The notes: a model not told the origin generated them from the sequence alone. Counted from the first letter of the stretch, positions 31,399-39,407 are shown. The stretch is DNA of 39,407 bases from RGIG9379 sp031553005 (GCA_031553005.1 JAVBMA010000046.1:1-39407); one strand, 5' to 3'. Program-made: numbers and translations.

Positions 31399-31429
31399 TT
31401 TGAATATTCGGGGGTTTAGCCTACTTTTG
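31399..31429 (+). promoter_or_regulatory. Consensus promoter of frdCAB
   Basis: TTTG (31399-31402), 19 nt, TACTTTTG (31422-31429) is an exact match to the Bacteroidetes consensus. Transcription would start near 31436, giving a leader of about 57 nt before frdC. Confidence 0.8.
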
Positions 31430-31492
31430 CAAGATAAAGGATTTTTGTTAAAATATCTAATATTAAATATTCACTAAAAACTTTTTTTATTT

Positions 31493-32188
31493 ATGTGGTT
31501 ACTTAATTCTTCGATTGGGAAGAAACTGATTATGAGTATATCAGGAGTCTTCCTTATTCTTTTTTTGTTGTTTCACATGTCTATGAATGTCGTAGCTATT
31601 TTTTCGGCTGAAGCATATAATATGATATGTGGATTTTTGGGGACGAACTGGTATGCGTTGGTAGGTACGGCAGTATTGGCAGGCGGTTTTCTGATCCATA
31701 TTATTTATGCGTTCATTCTGACTCTTCAGAATCAGAAAGCACGCGGGGATCAGGGTTATGCTTGTTCGGAAAAACCCAAAGAGGTAGAATTCGCTTCTCA
31801 AAACATGTTTGTTTTAGGGTTGATCGTTGCTGTGGGATTAATTGTGCATTTTGCCCAATTCTGGTATAAAATGCAGTTTGCCGAACTGATGGGGCAACAT
31901 GAAATTGAATTGGGAGGCGCTATCGTAAGCCCTACTGAAGGAGCTGCTTTTATTGCTTACTGGTTTAGTAACCCGATCATCTGTATCGTGTATTTGGTTT
32001 GGTTTGCCGCTTTGTGGTTCCACTTAACACACGGATTTTGGAGTGCGCTTCAAACTATCGGATGGAACAATCAGGTATGGTATGAAAGATTGAGATGTAT
32101 TTCCAATATTTTTGCAACCGTTATTTTCCTCGGCTTTGCATCTGTTGTCGTTACATTCTTTGTCAAAAGCCTTTGCTGTCCGCTTTAA
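31493..32188 (+). CDS. frdC: Fumarate reductase / succinate dehydrogenase cytochrome b subunit
   Basis: Inner-membrane di-heme-type anchor of 231 residues for the quinol:fumarate reductase complex. Five hydrophobic segments can be traced (about 13-36, 54-78, 105-124, 152-174, 203-224). Candidate heme-ligand histidines lie inside or at helix ends: His28, His69, His119, His177 and His180. The opening SSIGKKLIMSISGVFLILFL is typical of the cytochrome b558 family. Gene order C-A-B matches Bacteroides frdCAB. Sequence alone does not fix direction, but anaerobic Bacteroidales use it as fumarate reductase with menaquinol. Confidence 0.93.
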   Translation: MWLLNSSIGKKLIMSISGVFLILFLLFHMSMNVVAIFSAEAYNMICGFLGTNWYALVGTAVLAGGFLIHIIYAFILTLQNQKARGDQGYACSEKPKEVEFASQNMFVLGLIVAVGLIVHFAQFWYKMQFAELMGQHEIELGGAIVSPTEGAAFIAYWFSNPIICIVYLVWFAALWFHLTHGFWSALQTIGWNNQVWYERLRCISNIFATVIFLGFASVVVTFFVKSLCCPL

Positions 32189-32240
32189 TCCTTGAGAGAA
32201 CGTTGAAAAATATTAAATCATAAAATTGAAAATATTCATT

Positions 32241-34184
32241 ATGACTACTATAAATTCCAAAATTCCACAAGGGCCATTAGCCGAAAAGTGGAGCTATTAC
32301 AAATCACACCAAAAGCTCGTAAACCCTGCCAATAAACGTCGTTTGGACATTATTGTGGTAGGTACGGGGCTTGCCGGGGCTTCTGCTGCCGCATCTCTTG
32401 GCGAACTTGGTTTTAATGTGTTGAACTTCTGTATTCAGGATTCTCCCCGCCGGGCGCACTCTATTGCTGCTCAGGGAGGTATCAATGCTGCTAAGAATTA
32501 CCAAAACGATGGTGACTCTGTTTACCGTCTTTTTTATGATACAATCAAAGGTGGAGACTACCGCGCCCGCGAAGCAAACGTTTATCGCTTAGCCGAAGTT
32601 TCCAATAATATTATCGACCAATGTGTGGCACAAGGTGTTCCTTTTGCTCGCGAATACGGCGGTTTGTTAGACAACCGTTCATTCGGGGGTGCACAGGTTT
32701 CACGTACATTCTATGCAAAAGGCCAGACCGGACAACAATTATTGTTGGGAGCATACTCTGCATTAAGCCGTCAGGTTAACAAAAAAACAGTGAAGTTGTA
32801 CACACGTTACGAAATGGTAGACGTAGTTGTGATTGAAGGTCGCGCGCGTGGTATCATTGCCCGTAACCTGGTTACCGGTAAGCTCGAACGCTTCTTTGCT
32901 CATGCTGTTGTAATCGGAACAGGAGGATATGGAAATGCATTCTTCCTTTCTACGAATGCAATGGGGTCTAACGGATCAGTAGCTGTTCAGGCGTACAAGA
33001 AAGGAGCTTATTTGGCAAATCCTTGTTTCGCTCAAATCCACCCGACCTGTATTCCTGTTCACGGAGAGTTCCAGTCTAAACTGACGTTGATGTCTGAATC
33101 TCTTCGTAACGACGGACGTATCTGGGTTCCAAAGAAGAAAGAAGATGCCGAAGCTATCCGTGCCGGTAAAAAGAAACCGACCGATATTCCGGACGAAGAC
33201 CGCGATTTTTACTTGGAACGCCGTTATCCTGCTTTTGGAAACTTGGTTCCTCGTGACGTTGCGTCCCGCGCAGCAAAAGAACGTTGCGATGCCGGATTTG
33301 GCGTGAATAATACCGGTTTGGCTGTTTATCTGGATTTCAAATATGCAATCGAACGCTTGGGAATTGATGTTGTCCGTGCACGTTACGGAAACTTATTCCA
33401 GATGTATGAAAAGATCGTTGATGATAATCCATACGAAACTCCGATGATGATTTTCCCTGCTATTCACTATACAATGGGAGGTATCTGGGTTGACTACGAA
33501 TTGCAAACATCTATACAAGGACTTTTCTCTATCGGTGAAGCCAACTTCTCCGACCACGGAGCAAACCGTTTGGGCGCTTCTGCATTGATGCAAGGTTTGG
33601 CTGACGGATATTTCGTTCTTCCGTATACTATTCAAAACTATCTGGCAGACCAGATCCAGACTCCTCGCATGAGTACCGATCTTCCTGAGTTTGCAGAAGC
33701 TGAAAAAGCAGTGGAAGACAAAATTAAAAAGTTGATGAGCATCAAAGGAAAACGTTCTGTTGACTCTATTCACAAAGAACTCGGATTAGTAATGTGGGAC
33801 TTTGTTGGTATGGGACGCACAAAAGAATCGTTGGAAAAAGCGATGTCCAGAATCAAAGAGATAAAAAAAGAGTTCTGGTCAAATGTTCGTATCCCGGGTG
33901 AAGCCAATTCATTGAATACGGAATTGGAAAAAGCAATCCGTTTGGCCGACTTCATCGAAATCGGTTATTTAATGGCAATCGACGGTTATAACCGTGAAGA
34001 ATCTTGTGGAGGACACTTCCGCGAAGAATACCAAACGGAAGACGGAGAAGCTCTTCGCCGTGACGATCAATTCTCTTACGTTTCGTGCTGGAAGTACAGA
34101 GGAGAAGATCAAGAACCGGAATTACTGAAAGAACCGTTGGATTACGAATTCATCGTTCGTCAACAGAGAAATTATAAGGCGTAA
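32241..34184 (+). CDS. frdA: Fumarate reductase / succinate dehydrogenase flavoprotein subunit
   Basis: Catalytic subunit of 647 residues on the cytoplasmic face. The ATG at 32241 (MTTINSKIPQG) is taken as the start; a TTG five codons upstream is unlikely. Seen: DIIVVGTGLAGASAAASLGE (36-55) for FAD binding, RRAHSIAAQGGINAAKNY with His73 as the covalent FAD attachment site, HPTCIPVHGEFQSKL, and HYTMGGIWVDYE with SIGEANFSDHGANRLGASAL in the active-site half. It is full length. It lies 52 nt after frdC and 27 nt before frdB in one operon. With class I fumarase it completes malate to succinate. Confidence 0.97.
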   Translation: MTTINSKIPQGPLAEKWSYYKSHQKLVNPANKRRLDIIVVGTGLAGASAAASLGELGFNVLNFCIQDSPRRAHSIAAQGGINAAKNYQNDGDSVYRLFYDTIKGGDYRAREANVYRLAEVSNNIIDQCVAQGVPFAREYGGLLDNRSFGGAQVSRTFYAKGQTGQQLLLGAYSALSRQVNKKTVKLYTRYEMVDVVVIEGRARGIIARNLVTGKLERFFAHAVVIGTGGYGNAFFLSTNAMGSNGSVAVQAYKKGAYLANPCFAQIHPTCIPVHGEFQSKLTLMSESLRNDGRIWVPKKKEDAEAIRAGKKKPTDIPDEDRDFYLERRYPAFGNLVPRDVASRAAKERCDAGFGVNNTGLAVYLDFKYAIERLGIDVVRARYGNLFQMYEKIVDDNPYETPMMIFPAIHYTMGGIWVDYELQTSIQGLFSIGEANFSDHGANRLGASALMQGLADGYFVLPYTIQNYLADQIQTPRMSTDLPEFAEAEKAVEDKIKKLMSIKGKRSVDSIHKELGLVMWDFVGMGRTKESLEKAMSRIKEIKKEFWSNVRIPGEANSLNTELEKAIRLADFIEIGYLMAIDGYNREESCGGHFREEYQTEDGEALRRDDQFSYVSCWKYRGEDQEPELLKEPLDYEFIVRQQRNYKA

Positions 34185-34211
34185 TTTAGTTTACTCGTAA
34201 CTCAAAAAAAC

Positions 34212-34967
34212 ATGGAAAAAACAATAAATATCACGCTTAAAGTATGGCGTCAGAGAGGGCCGAAAGAAAAAGGTGCTTTTGAGTCTTTTCAATTGAAAAA
34301 TATTTCCACAGACAGTTCATTCTTGGAAATGTTGGATGTGTTGAACGAACAGCTCATTAATGAGGGAAAAGAACCGATTGTGTTTGACCACGATTGCCGT
34401 GAAGGTATTTGCGGAATGTGTTCCCTATACATTAATGGTCATGCTCATGGGCCTGACGAAGATGTTACCACTTGTCAGTTACACATGCGTAAATTTAAAG
34501 ACGGAGAAACAATCACTGTTGAACCTTGGCGTTCGGCTGGTTTCCCTGTAATCCGCGACTTGATGGTAGACCGCAATGCATTTGATAAAATTATGCAAGC
34601 CGGAGGATATGTTTCTGTAAACACAGGAGGTGTACCGGATGCAAATGCAATTCCAATCTCAAAACTGTATGCCGACGAAGCCATGGATGCTGCTTCATGT
34701 ATCGGATGCGGAGCTTGTGTGGCAGCATGCAAAAATGGCTCAGCAATGTTATTCGTTTCCGCTAAAGTATCACAATTAGCACTTCTTCCTCAAGGTAAAG
34801 TAGAAGCTGCTGACCGTGTGAAGAAAATGGTAGCTAAGATGGACGAACTTGGATTTGGAAACTGTACCAATACCCGTGCTTGTGAAGCCGAATGTCCTAA
34901 GAGTGTTTCGATCAGTAATATCGCACGCATGAACAGAGGGTTTATCAGTGCGAAACTTAAAGATTGA
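34212..34967 (+). CDS. frdB: Fumarate reductase / succinate dehydrogenase iron-sulfur subunit
   Basis: Electron-transfer subunit of 251 residues linking FrdA to the membrane anchor. The [2Fe-2S] site is CREGICGMC plus a later Cys (62, 67, 70, 88). CIGCGACVAAC (163-173), CTNTRAC and ECPKS (218, 224, 228) give ligands for the [4Fe-4S] and [3Fe-4S] clusters. All expected cysteines are present. Last gene of the operon, followed by a strong terminator. Confidence 0.97.
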   Translation: MEKTINITLKVWRQRGPKEKGAFESFQLKNISTDSSFLEMLDVLNEQLINEGKEPIVFDHDCREGICGMCSLYINGHAHGPDEDVTTCQLHMRKFKDGETITVEPWRSAGFPVIRDLMVDRNAFDKIMQAGGYVSVNTGGVPDANAIPISKLYADEAMDAASCIGCGACVAACKNGSAMLFVSAKVSQLALLPQGKVEAADRVKKMVAKMDELGFGNCTNTRACEAECPKSVSISNIARMNRGFISAKLKD

Positions 34968-34997
34968 TTTTATTAAAAATCAATTAAAAAAATTTCC

Positions 34998-35038
34998 AAA
35001 AGGAGAAATAGAGATTTATCTCTATTTCTCCTTTTTTA
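34998..35038 (+). terminator. Intrinsic terminator of frdCAB
   Basis: AAAAGGAGAAATAGAGA, loop TTTA, then the exact complement TCTCTATTTCTCCTTTT with the T-run continuing. It is a perfect stem 30 nt after the frdB stop and also suits the convergent gene on the other strand. Confidence 0.92.
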
Positions 35039-35082
35039 TTAGATGCATTGAACTCATGTTAATATGGCGTCTATAAAAATAG

Positions 35083-35143
35083 ACCTTTATTTCCTTATAC
35101 CTTCCAAGTTTTTAAAACTTGGAAGGTATAAGGAAATAAAGGT
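35083..35143. repeat. Perfect 61-nt palindrome
   Basis: 30-nt arms around a single central T at 35113 are exactly complementary. The left arm starts ACCTTTATTTCCTTATACCT and ends CCAAGTTTT. It lies between the frd terminator and the convergent WxxGxW lipoprotein gene. The inner part (ACCTTCCAAGTTTT) resembles a hairpin word common in Bacteroidetes intergenic DNA. Confidence 0.9.
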
Positions 35144-35195
35144 GTAAAGAAAAAATTCTAAAGAGAAAAGATATGTTTATATTACAGATGGATTA

Positions 35196-36278
35196 TCATC
35201 TTGTTCTTCCGCTTGTAGAGCTATTGGTTCTGGAAGAACCGTTGCTTGAACTTGAGCGTGAGCTCTGATTGCTTTGGGAACTGTTGCTTTCCGAAGAACT
35301 TCGGGTTGAAGAACTGCCTGATGAACTTCTTGAACTGCTGTTAGTGCTTTGTGACGAACTCCGGTTTGTAGAAGTGCCAGACGAGCTGCGTGTGGATTCT
35401 GTCTGTGTATTACTACTTCTGGTTGAAGCCCCTGATGAACTTCTTGTTCCTGTGTTGCTATTTGGTGTAGCCTCACGGGTTGTTTGCGTCGTTGAAGCAT
35501 TGTTTTTTGAAGCTTCTTCCGGAGTGCTGCTATTGCGTCCTGAATTATCGGACGAGCTTCTTGATGCGTTCGCATTTGAAGTACTGCGCGTAGTTGAAGA
35601 TTCGGACGAACTTCTTGTAGAAGACTCTGTTGCTCTGGTATTACGCTCCGAAGAGTTTTCCCTTGTATTCTGGCTCGGAGTCTGCGAAGATGAACGTGTG
35701 GCTGAATTGCCTGCATTGCTTCGGGTGCCGGAAGCCCTTGTGTTATTTTCAATAGGGCTGCTGCTGTATGTCCTATCAGTGTATTGCGGACGGTGGTCAT
35801 AGTTATAGACATATCCGCGTGAACTTTTTTGTGCCGGACGGGCATAATAGACTTCCCTTCCGTAGTAATCGTAACGATTTTGATAATATCCGTAGGTGAC
35901 GGAGTGTCCTTTAGGAGCCCAGCCTGCATTTATCCAGACATAACCTGCACTTGGACCTCTGTATTCCCAGTAGCCCGGAAGCCAGATTGCATTTGAATAA
36001 GGAGTTTTTACCCAATATCCGTTTATCCAGTTGTAAGTTCTTGCATAAGGATCCCATTGCCAAAATCCGTCTACCCATATATATTTTGAACCTGGCTGGC
36101 GAATGCTACCGGGTCCTGTTGTTACTATTACTGCCGGAGGTGCAACGGGGATAGTGGTTATGATCACTGCCGTTGCAGGCAGGGGAGCCGGTTTGGAGTA
36201 AACAACAGTAGCAGTGCGGCAAGAATAACTCATTGAAATTATTCCGGCGATAATTATTGCTTTTATTAAATTTTTCAT
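35196..36278 (-). CDS. WxxGxW-repeat lipoprotein with long Ser/Thr-rich tail
   Basis: Predicted 360-residue lipoprotein, lipobox SYSC with Cys20. Residues about 65-122 hold four evenly spaced repeats of about 16 residues: WVDGFW (68-73), WINGYW (84-89), WLPGYW (99-104) and WINAGW (115-120), the YXWGXW/BcpO-like pattern of envelope proteins. Residues 123-170 are Tyr/Arg rich. From about 172 to the end the protein is almost only Ser, Thr, Arg, Asn, Gly and Glu, likely disordered and possibly glycosylated (several D-S/T-A/L-like sites cannot be confirmed). The repetitive tail opens long frames in other phases, but only this frame has the signal and W repeats. Function unknown. Confidence 0.82.
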   Translation of the reverse strand: MKNLIKAIIIAGIISMSYSCRTATVVYSKPAPLPATAVIITTIPVAPPAVIVTTGPGSIRQPGSKYIWVDGFWQWDPYARTYNWINGYWVKTPYSNAIWLPGYWEYRGPSAGYVWINAGWAPKGHSVTYGYYQNRYDYYGREVYYARPAQKSSRGYVYNYDHRPQYTDRTYSSSPIENNTRASGTRSNAGNSATRSSSQTPSQNTRENSSERNTRATESSTRSSSESSTTRSTSNANASRSSSDNSGRNSSTPEEASKNNASTTQTTREATPNSNTGTRSSSGASTRSSNTQTESTRSSSGTSTNRSSSQSTNSSSRSSSGSSSTRSSSESNSSQSNQSSRSSSSNGSSRTNSSTSGRTR

Positions 36279-36527
36279 GATTTTTCAGTTATAATTATGG
36301 GTACTTATCCCGGGTAATTAATGCTTTCCTAATTAGACCCTGTAAATATAGAAAAGTTTAATCAGGAAAAGAAAAATCAAAGAGTAGCCGGGTAAAATAT
36401 AATACCTGTCAGTGAAAATTTCCATACATTTCTGACTGTCATTTGGCAGATTCCTTATTCCACTTTTTTTTCATAGGATGACAAATATTACTTATGATAT
36501 TTGTTATATATCATATTCAAATAATAC

Positions 36528-36554
36528 TTTGGCCGTAGTTTTTTAGTAACTTTG
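36528..36554 (+). promoter_or_regulatory. Candidate promoter of the HAD phosphatase gene
   Basis: TTTG (36528-36531), 15 nt, TAACTTTG (36547-36554). The -7 box is an exact match; the spacer is shorter than the usual 17-20 nt. It would start transcription near 36561, about 17 nt before the ATG. Confidence 0.5.
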
Positions 36555-36577
36555 CATAATTAATTGTAACTAATAAT

Positions 36578-37441
36578 ATGACATACAAGGTCTTGGTTCT
36601 CGATATTGATGGGACATTAACCAATTCACAGAAAATTATTACCCAAAAGACCAAACAAGTTTTACGTGAAGCCCAAAAGCAGGGAGTAAAATTGGTTTTG
36701 GCATCAGGCCGCCCTACTCCGGGCATTGTGCCGCTTGCAGAAGAGCTTGGTTTTGGTGAATTCGGAGGATTTATTCTTCCTTTCAATGGCGCAAAAATAA
36801 TAGATTATCAAAGTAAGAAGACTATTTTTGAGACAGTGTTGCCTATGGAAGAGATTCCATTACTTTATCGCTCTTCAAAAGAACATGACGTGGCAATTGT
36901 TACGTATGATGATTTTTCAATTATTACGGAAAGAAGCGATGATAAATATGTTGCCGTTGAGGCCCGTATCAATAATATGCCCGTAAAGAAAGTAAGTAGT
37001 TTTGTCGATACAGTCAATTTTCAGGTAACTAAATGCCTGATGGTTGGAGATGGCGATTATCTGGAAAATGTGGAGTTGGATGTAAAAGAGCATTTTGGTG
37101 ATCGTTTGAATGTATACCGTTCTGAGCCTTTCTTTTTGGAGATCATGCCGCAAAATATAGATAAAGCATATTCGTTGAGTAAATTGCTGGAATATCTGGG
37201 ATGCACAAAAGAAGAGATGGTTGCCTGCGGTGACGGATTTAATGATTTGTCTATGATCAGGTATGCCGGGTTGGGAGTAGCTATGAGCAATGCGCAGGTC
37301 GTAGTAAAAGAGTCGGCCGATTTCATTACACTTTCCAACGATGAGGATGGAGTAGCGTATGTTACGGAGAAATTTATACTAAATTCTTCAACCTGTCCGC
37401 AAACAAAAGTGCAAGAAGGATATAATTTTTCTTCTCTTTAA
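36578..37441 (+). CDS. HAD-superfamily Cof-type phosphatase
   Basis: Cytoplasmic phosphatase of 287 residues in the Cof/YidA group (HAD class IIB). Motif I is LVLDIDGTLTNS with Asp9 and Asp11. Motif II lies in VLASGRPTPG. Motif III Lys is in DKAYSLSKLLEYLG. Motif IV is ACGDGFNDLSMIRYAG. The cap domain lies between motifs II and III. Members hydrolyse sugar phosphates or flavin/nucleotide phosphates; the substrate cannot be named. Followed by a 183-nt gap with simple-word repeats. Confidence 0.94.
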   Translation: MTYKVLVLDIDGTLTNSQKIITQKTKQVLREAQKQGVKLVLASGRPTPGIVPLAEELGFGEFGGFILPFNGAKIIDYQSKKTIFETVLPMEEIPLLYRSSKEHDVAIVTYDDFSIITERSDDKYVAVEARINNMPVKKVSSFVDTVNFQVTKCLMVGDGDYLENVELDVKEHFGDRLNVYRSEPFFLEIMPQNIDKAYSLSKLLEYLGCTKEEMVACGDGFNDLSMIRYAGLGVAMSNAQVVVKESADFITLSNDEDGVAYVTEKFILNSSTCPQTKVQEGYNFSSL

Positions 37442-37469
37442 GTAATTGTAAATATTTGATGATATATTT

Positions 37470-37530
37470 AGACAAGTAGACGAGTAAACGAGTAGACAAG
37501 AATAAGCATGATTCGTTTAGTCGTTTACTA
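37470..37530. repeat. GACGAGTAAACGAGTAGAC simple-word fold-back
   Basis: ACAAGTAGACGAGTAAACGA and GTAGACAAG repeat the word (A/G)AC(A/G)AGTA; CGTTTAGTCGTTTACT about 15 nt later is the complementary word. It is another junction-specific simple repeat. Confidence 0.6.
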
Positions 37531-37563
37531 AAAAAATAACAATAAATTCTTTATAAGGCTTAA

Positions 37564-37571
37564 TAGATTTG
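37564..37571 (+). promoter_or_regulatory. Possible -7 box upstream of the VanZ-like gene
   Basis: TAGATTTG matches TAnnTTTG about 54 nt before the ATG. No TTTG occurs at the -33 distance. Confidence 0.35.
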
Positions 37572-37624
37572 TAACTAATTAAAAGGGATTTTTGAATATT
37601 TTATAAAGAAATAAATTATCAGGT

Positions 37625-37999
37625 ATGTTAAAATTTTTCAGAATTTATGGTTTGTCCTGCGTAGTAACTCTGCTGATCTTTTCTTTGAGTATTACTACCC
37701 GTCAGGTTCCGGATTATGCGCCTCGGTTTGAAGGACAGGACAAGATAGTCCATTTTTTTCTTTATATGTTTTTGTCTTTGGCTATTTGCCGTGATTTTTT
37801 CCGGCAGTCCGTTTCCTTTTCTTCCCTGAAAATGTATATATGGGCTATTGCCCTGCCTATATTATACGGAGGATTGATTGAGATATTGCAGGAGAATTTT
37901 TTCCCTCCGCGCACCGGCGAGTGGGGCGATTGGCTTGCTGATATATTAGGTGTTCTGGCCGGATATTTTTTAAGTAGAAAAATTTACGATAAAAGGTGA
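37625..37999 (+). CDS. VanZ-like family membrane protein
   Basis: Small inner-membrane protein of 124 residues with about four hydrophobic helices (8-24, 43-60, 70-87, 103-119). The family marks are DKIVHFFLYMFLSLAI (about 39-54), GGLIEILQENFFPPRTGEWGDWLADILGVL (split here as IEILQENF and RTGEWGDWLADILG) and a final GYFLSRKI. VanZ relatives are linked to teicoplanin resistance in enterococci, but most members have unknown roles. It precedes the glycosyltransferase by 66 nt; the spacer is a fold-back of GTGAAAG words. Confidence 0.88.
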   Translation: MLKFFRIYGLSCVVTLLIFSLSITTRQVPDYAPRFEGQDKIVHFFLYMFLSLAICRDFFRQSVSFSSLKMYIWAIALPILYGGLIEILQENFFPPRTGEWGDWLADILGVLAGYFLSRKIYDKR

Positions 38000-38051
38000 A
38001 AGGTGAGAAGTGAAAGGTTATTTTTCACTTTTCATCTTTCACCTTTCACTT
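37991..38051. repeat. GTGAAAG/CTTTCAC fold-back
   Basis: AAAAGGTGAAAGGTGAGAAG onward is mirrored by TTTTCATCTTTCACCTTTCA, giving an imperfect hairpin of about 22-25 bp in the gap between the VanZ-like and glycosyltransferase genes. It uses the same words as the runs at 4680 and 24183. Confidence 0.7.
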
Positions 38052-38065
38052 AACGAAATGATGAG

Positions 38066-39199
38066 ATGAAAATTGCAATAGTAGGCACAGCCTATCCTTA
38101 CCGCGGAGGGCTTGCGGCTTTCAATGAACGACTTGCCTGTGAATTTCAGAATGAGGGGCATGAGGTTGTAATGTATACATTTACATTGCAGTATCCCTCT
38201 TTTCTTTTTCCCGGCAAAACGCAATATTCAGAAGGATTGCCTCCGGAAGGATTATGCATTAAAGAGGAGATAAACTCCGTAAATCCTTTTAACTGGCTGA
38301 TAGCAGGACGCAAAATACGGGAAGAGAAGCCGGATATTGTGATTTTTGCTTATTGGATGTCTTTTATGGCGCCTTGTTTCGGTACAATCGCCCGTGTCGT
38401 AAAAAAAGATAAGAGGATAAAATGCATAGGGCTGGTACATAATATGATCCCGCATGAACCGAACCTGCTTGATAAAATTTTCCCATCTTACTTCGTAAAT
38501 TCCATGGATGCTTTTGTTGCCTTGTCGGCATCGGTAGTAGAGGATATTTCGAAATATGATAAAAAAAATAAGCCTAAATGTTTTTCTCCTCATCCGATTT
38601 ATGACCATTATGGAGCAATTATCAGCAGGGAAAAGGCTTTGTCGATATTAAATCTGGATAAAGAGAAAAAGTATCTGTTGTTTTTCGGCTTTATCCGTGC
38701 TTACAAGGGATTGGATTTATTGCTTGATGCTTTTGCCGATAATCGTTTGCGGAAGTATGGATTGAAGTTGATTGTTGCCGGAGAGTTTTATGAAAACGAA
38801 CAATTCTATATAGAAAAAATCAAAGCACTGGGAATAGAAAAGGATATTGAACTCCGTACCGTTTTTATTCCTGATTCTGAGGTTAATGCCTATTTTTGTT
38901 CCGCAGATATTGTGGTTCAACCATATAAAACTGCTACCCAAAGCGGAGTAACACAAATAGCTTATCATTTTGAAAAACCCATGTTGGTAACTGATGTAGG
39001 AGGATTGGCAGAAATTGTTCCTGACAAGAAAGCGGGTTATGTGGTTCAGCCCGATGCAAAGTCTATTGCCGATGCGTTGGTTGATTTTTATGAAAATAAC
39101 AGGGAGCCGTTTTTTATAGAAAACGTTAAGGTTGAAAAAGGAAAATATGCATGGTCTTTTATGACTAAGGCAATAACCGGTCTTTATAAATCTATTTAG
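38066..39199 (+). CDS. Glycosyltransferase, GT4-like (GT-B fold)
   Basis: Predicted cytoplasmic or membrane-associated glycosyltransferase of 377 residues. The N-terminal Rossmann domain opens with MKIAIVGTAYPYRGGLAAFN, with the Gly-rich loop that binds near the acceptor. The C-terminal domain starts near YLLFFGFIRAYKGLDLLLDA and includes VVQPYKTATQSGVTQIAYHF and MLVTDVGGLAEIV, the nucleotide-sugar-binding region of GT4 enzymes. Donor and acceptor are not predictable. No other polysaccharide genes adjoin within the window, so it may act in lipid or surface glycan assembly. A hairpin follows about 65 nt downstream. Confidence 0.9.
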   Translation: MKIAIVGTAYPYRGGLAAFNERLACEFQNEGHEVVMYTFTLQYPSFLFPGKTQYSEGLPPEGLCIKEEINSVNPFNWLIAGRKIREEKPDIVIFAYWMSFMAPCFGTIARVVKKDKRIKCIGLVHNMIPHEPNLLDKIFPSYFVNSMDAFVALSASVVEDISKYDKKNKPKCFSPHPIYDHYGAIISREKALSILNLDKEKKYLLFFGFIRAYKGLDLLLDAFADNRLRKYGLKLIVAGEFYENEQFYIEKIKALGIEKDIELRTVFIPDSEVNAYFCSADIVVQPYKTATQSGVTQIAYHFEKPMLVTDVGGLAEIVPDKKAGYVVQPDAKSIADALVDFYENNREPFFIENVKVEKGKYAWSFMTKAITGLYKSI

Positions 39200-39263
39200 G
39201 GATATTCGGGGAATAAATAACAAGCAGATAATAACCTTGTTACAAACTATTATTTCCTGAAAA

Positions 39264-39303
39264 CTCCCCCGATTTTGTACATAAATCATGGAAAAATCGG
39301 GAG
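39264..39303 (+). terminator. Hairpin after the glycosyltransferase gene
   Basis: CTCCCCCGATTTT pairs with AAAAATCGGGAG across a loop of about 15 nt, with one bulge. A short TTTT follows the stem. It is a plausible terminator. Confidence 0.55.
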
Positions 39304-39310
39304 AATTTTG

Positions 39311-39407
39311 CCGTAAAAAGTACCTCCAACTATACATTCTAAGATTCCTCACTACGTTCGGAATGACACCTTGGTGGTTATATAAAGAAACGCAGAAGGG
39401 GGAAGCG
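39311..39407. repeat. REP/MITE-like unit 3, cut by the window end
   Basis: CCGTAAAAAGTACCTCCAAC, then TATACATTCTAAGATTCCTC and GTTCGGAATGACACC match the left arm of unit 1 (95-160) and, inverted, the right arm of unit 2. The second arm, if present, lies beyond 39407. Confidence 0.75.

Noticed and set aside
31493..34967. Naming the complex strictly as succinate dehydrogenase
   Set aside because: Sequence does not fix direction; Bacteroidales context and class I fumarase favour fumarate reductase, so frd names were used.
35177..35929. Minus-strand frame of 250 codons and plus-strand Leu/Glu-rich frame (35269-35802)
   Set aside because: Both are products of the repetitive Ser-codon tail read in other phases; only the frame ending at 35196 has the lipobox and W repeats.

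Overview
The window is a typical stretch of Bacteroidales chromosome, most likely from a lineage outside Bacteroides proper (Dysgonomonadaceae, Porphyromonadaceae or Paludibacteraceae-like). The evidence is a fused FeoA-FeoB ferrous iron transporter, a fumarate reductase operon in the order C-A-B, class I fumarase, SufS/SufE, several promoters of the Bacteroidetes type (TTTG ... TAnnTTTG), and a secreted mannanase with a C-terminal type IX secretion sorting domain, which Bacteroides species generally lack. No rRNA, tRNA, CRISPR array, transposase, integrase or phage gene was seen, and there is no SusC/SusD pair.

Layout. 1-4.7 kb: OprB-type porin and FeoAB on the + strand. 5-6 kb: branched-chain aminotransferase (-). 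6.8-8.5 kb: lipoprotein with an OmpA-like segment and TPR repeats (+). 9.2-13 kb: sufS-sufE followed by an LtaS-like membrane sulfatase-fold protein (+). 13.2-14.8 kb: fumarase (-). 15.2-22.8 kb: GH26 mannanase, a small lipoprotein, a DUF4380 sugar-mutarotase-fold protein, a secreted TonB C-terminal-domain protein, an SDR dehydrogenase and a GPH-type sugar symporter (+). 23.2-24.7 kb: a free-standing methionine synthase reactivation domain and a YkgJ-type cysteine-cluster protein (+). 24.9-27.2 kb: a surface-type lipoprotein and a TetR regulator (-). 27.4-29.9 kb: a degenerate adenosylhomocysteinase-like protein and an MTA/SAH deaminase-family amidohydrolase (+). 30-30.3 kb: a candidate structured RNA. 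30.7-31.2 kb: a PNPOx-like flavoprotein (-). 31.5-35 kb: frdCAB (+). 35.2-36.3 kb: a WxxGxW-repeat lipoprotein with a Ser-rich tail (-). 36.6-39.2 kb: HAD phosphatase, VanZ-like protein and GT4 glycosyltransferase (+).

Physiology. Fumarase and fumarate reductase form the reductive end of anaerobic succinate fermentation. FeoAB and SufSE supply iron and sulfur for the iron-sulfur clusters those enzymes need. The mannanase, DUF4380 protein, SDR and symporter look like a small manno-oligosaccharide use locus without SusCD. The 23-30 kb segment contains three proteins whose families touch the methyl cycle (MetH reactivation, SAH hydrolase fold, SAH/MTA deaminase). That grouping suggests an alternative SAH or thionucleoside salvage route, but this is inference.

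The most unusual aspect of the window is its intergenic DNA. Most long gaps hold fold-back (self-complementary) units of several unrelated families: a REP/MITE-like family present three times, a TGTCCC palindrome unit present twice, two adjacent mosaics of perfect hairpins with 3-nt loops, a roughly 270-310 bp fold-back element present twice plus two tail fragments, a perfect 61-nt palindrome, and many simple-word repeats at gene junctions. These, the candidate RNA near 30.2 kb and the SAH-related gene pair are the best leads for something undescribed.
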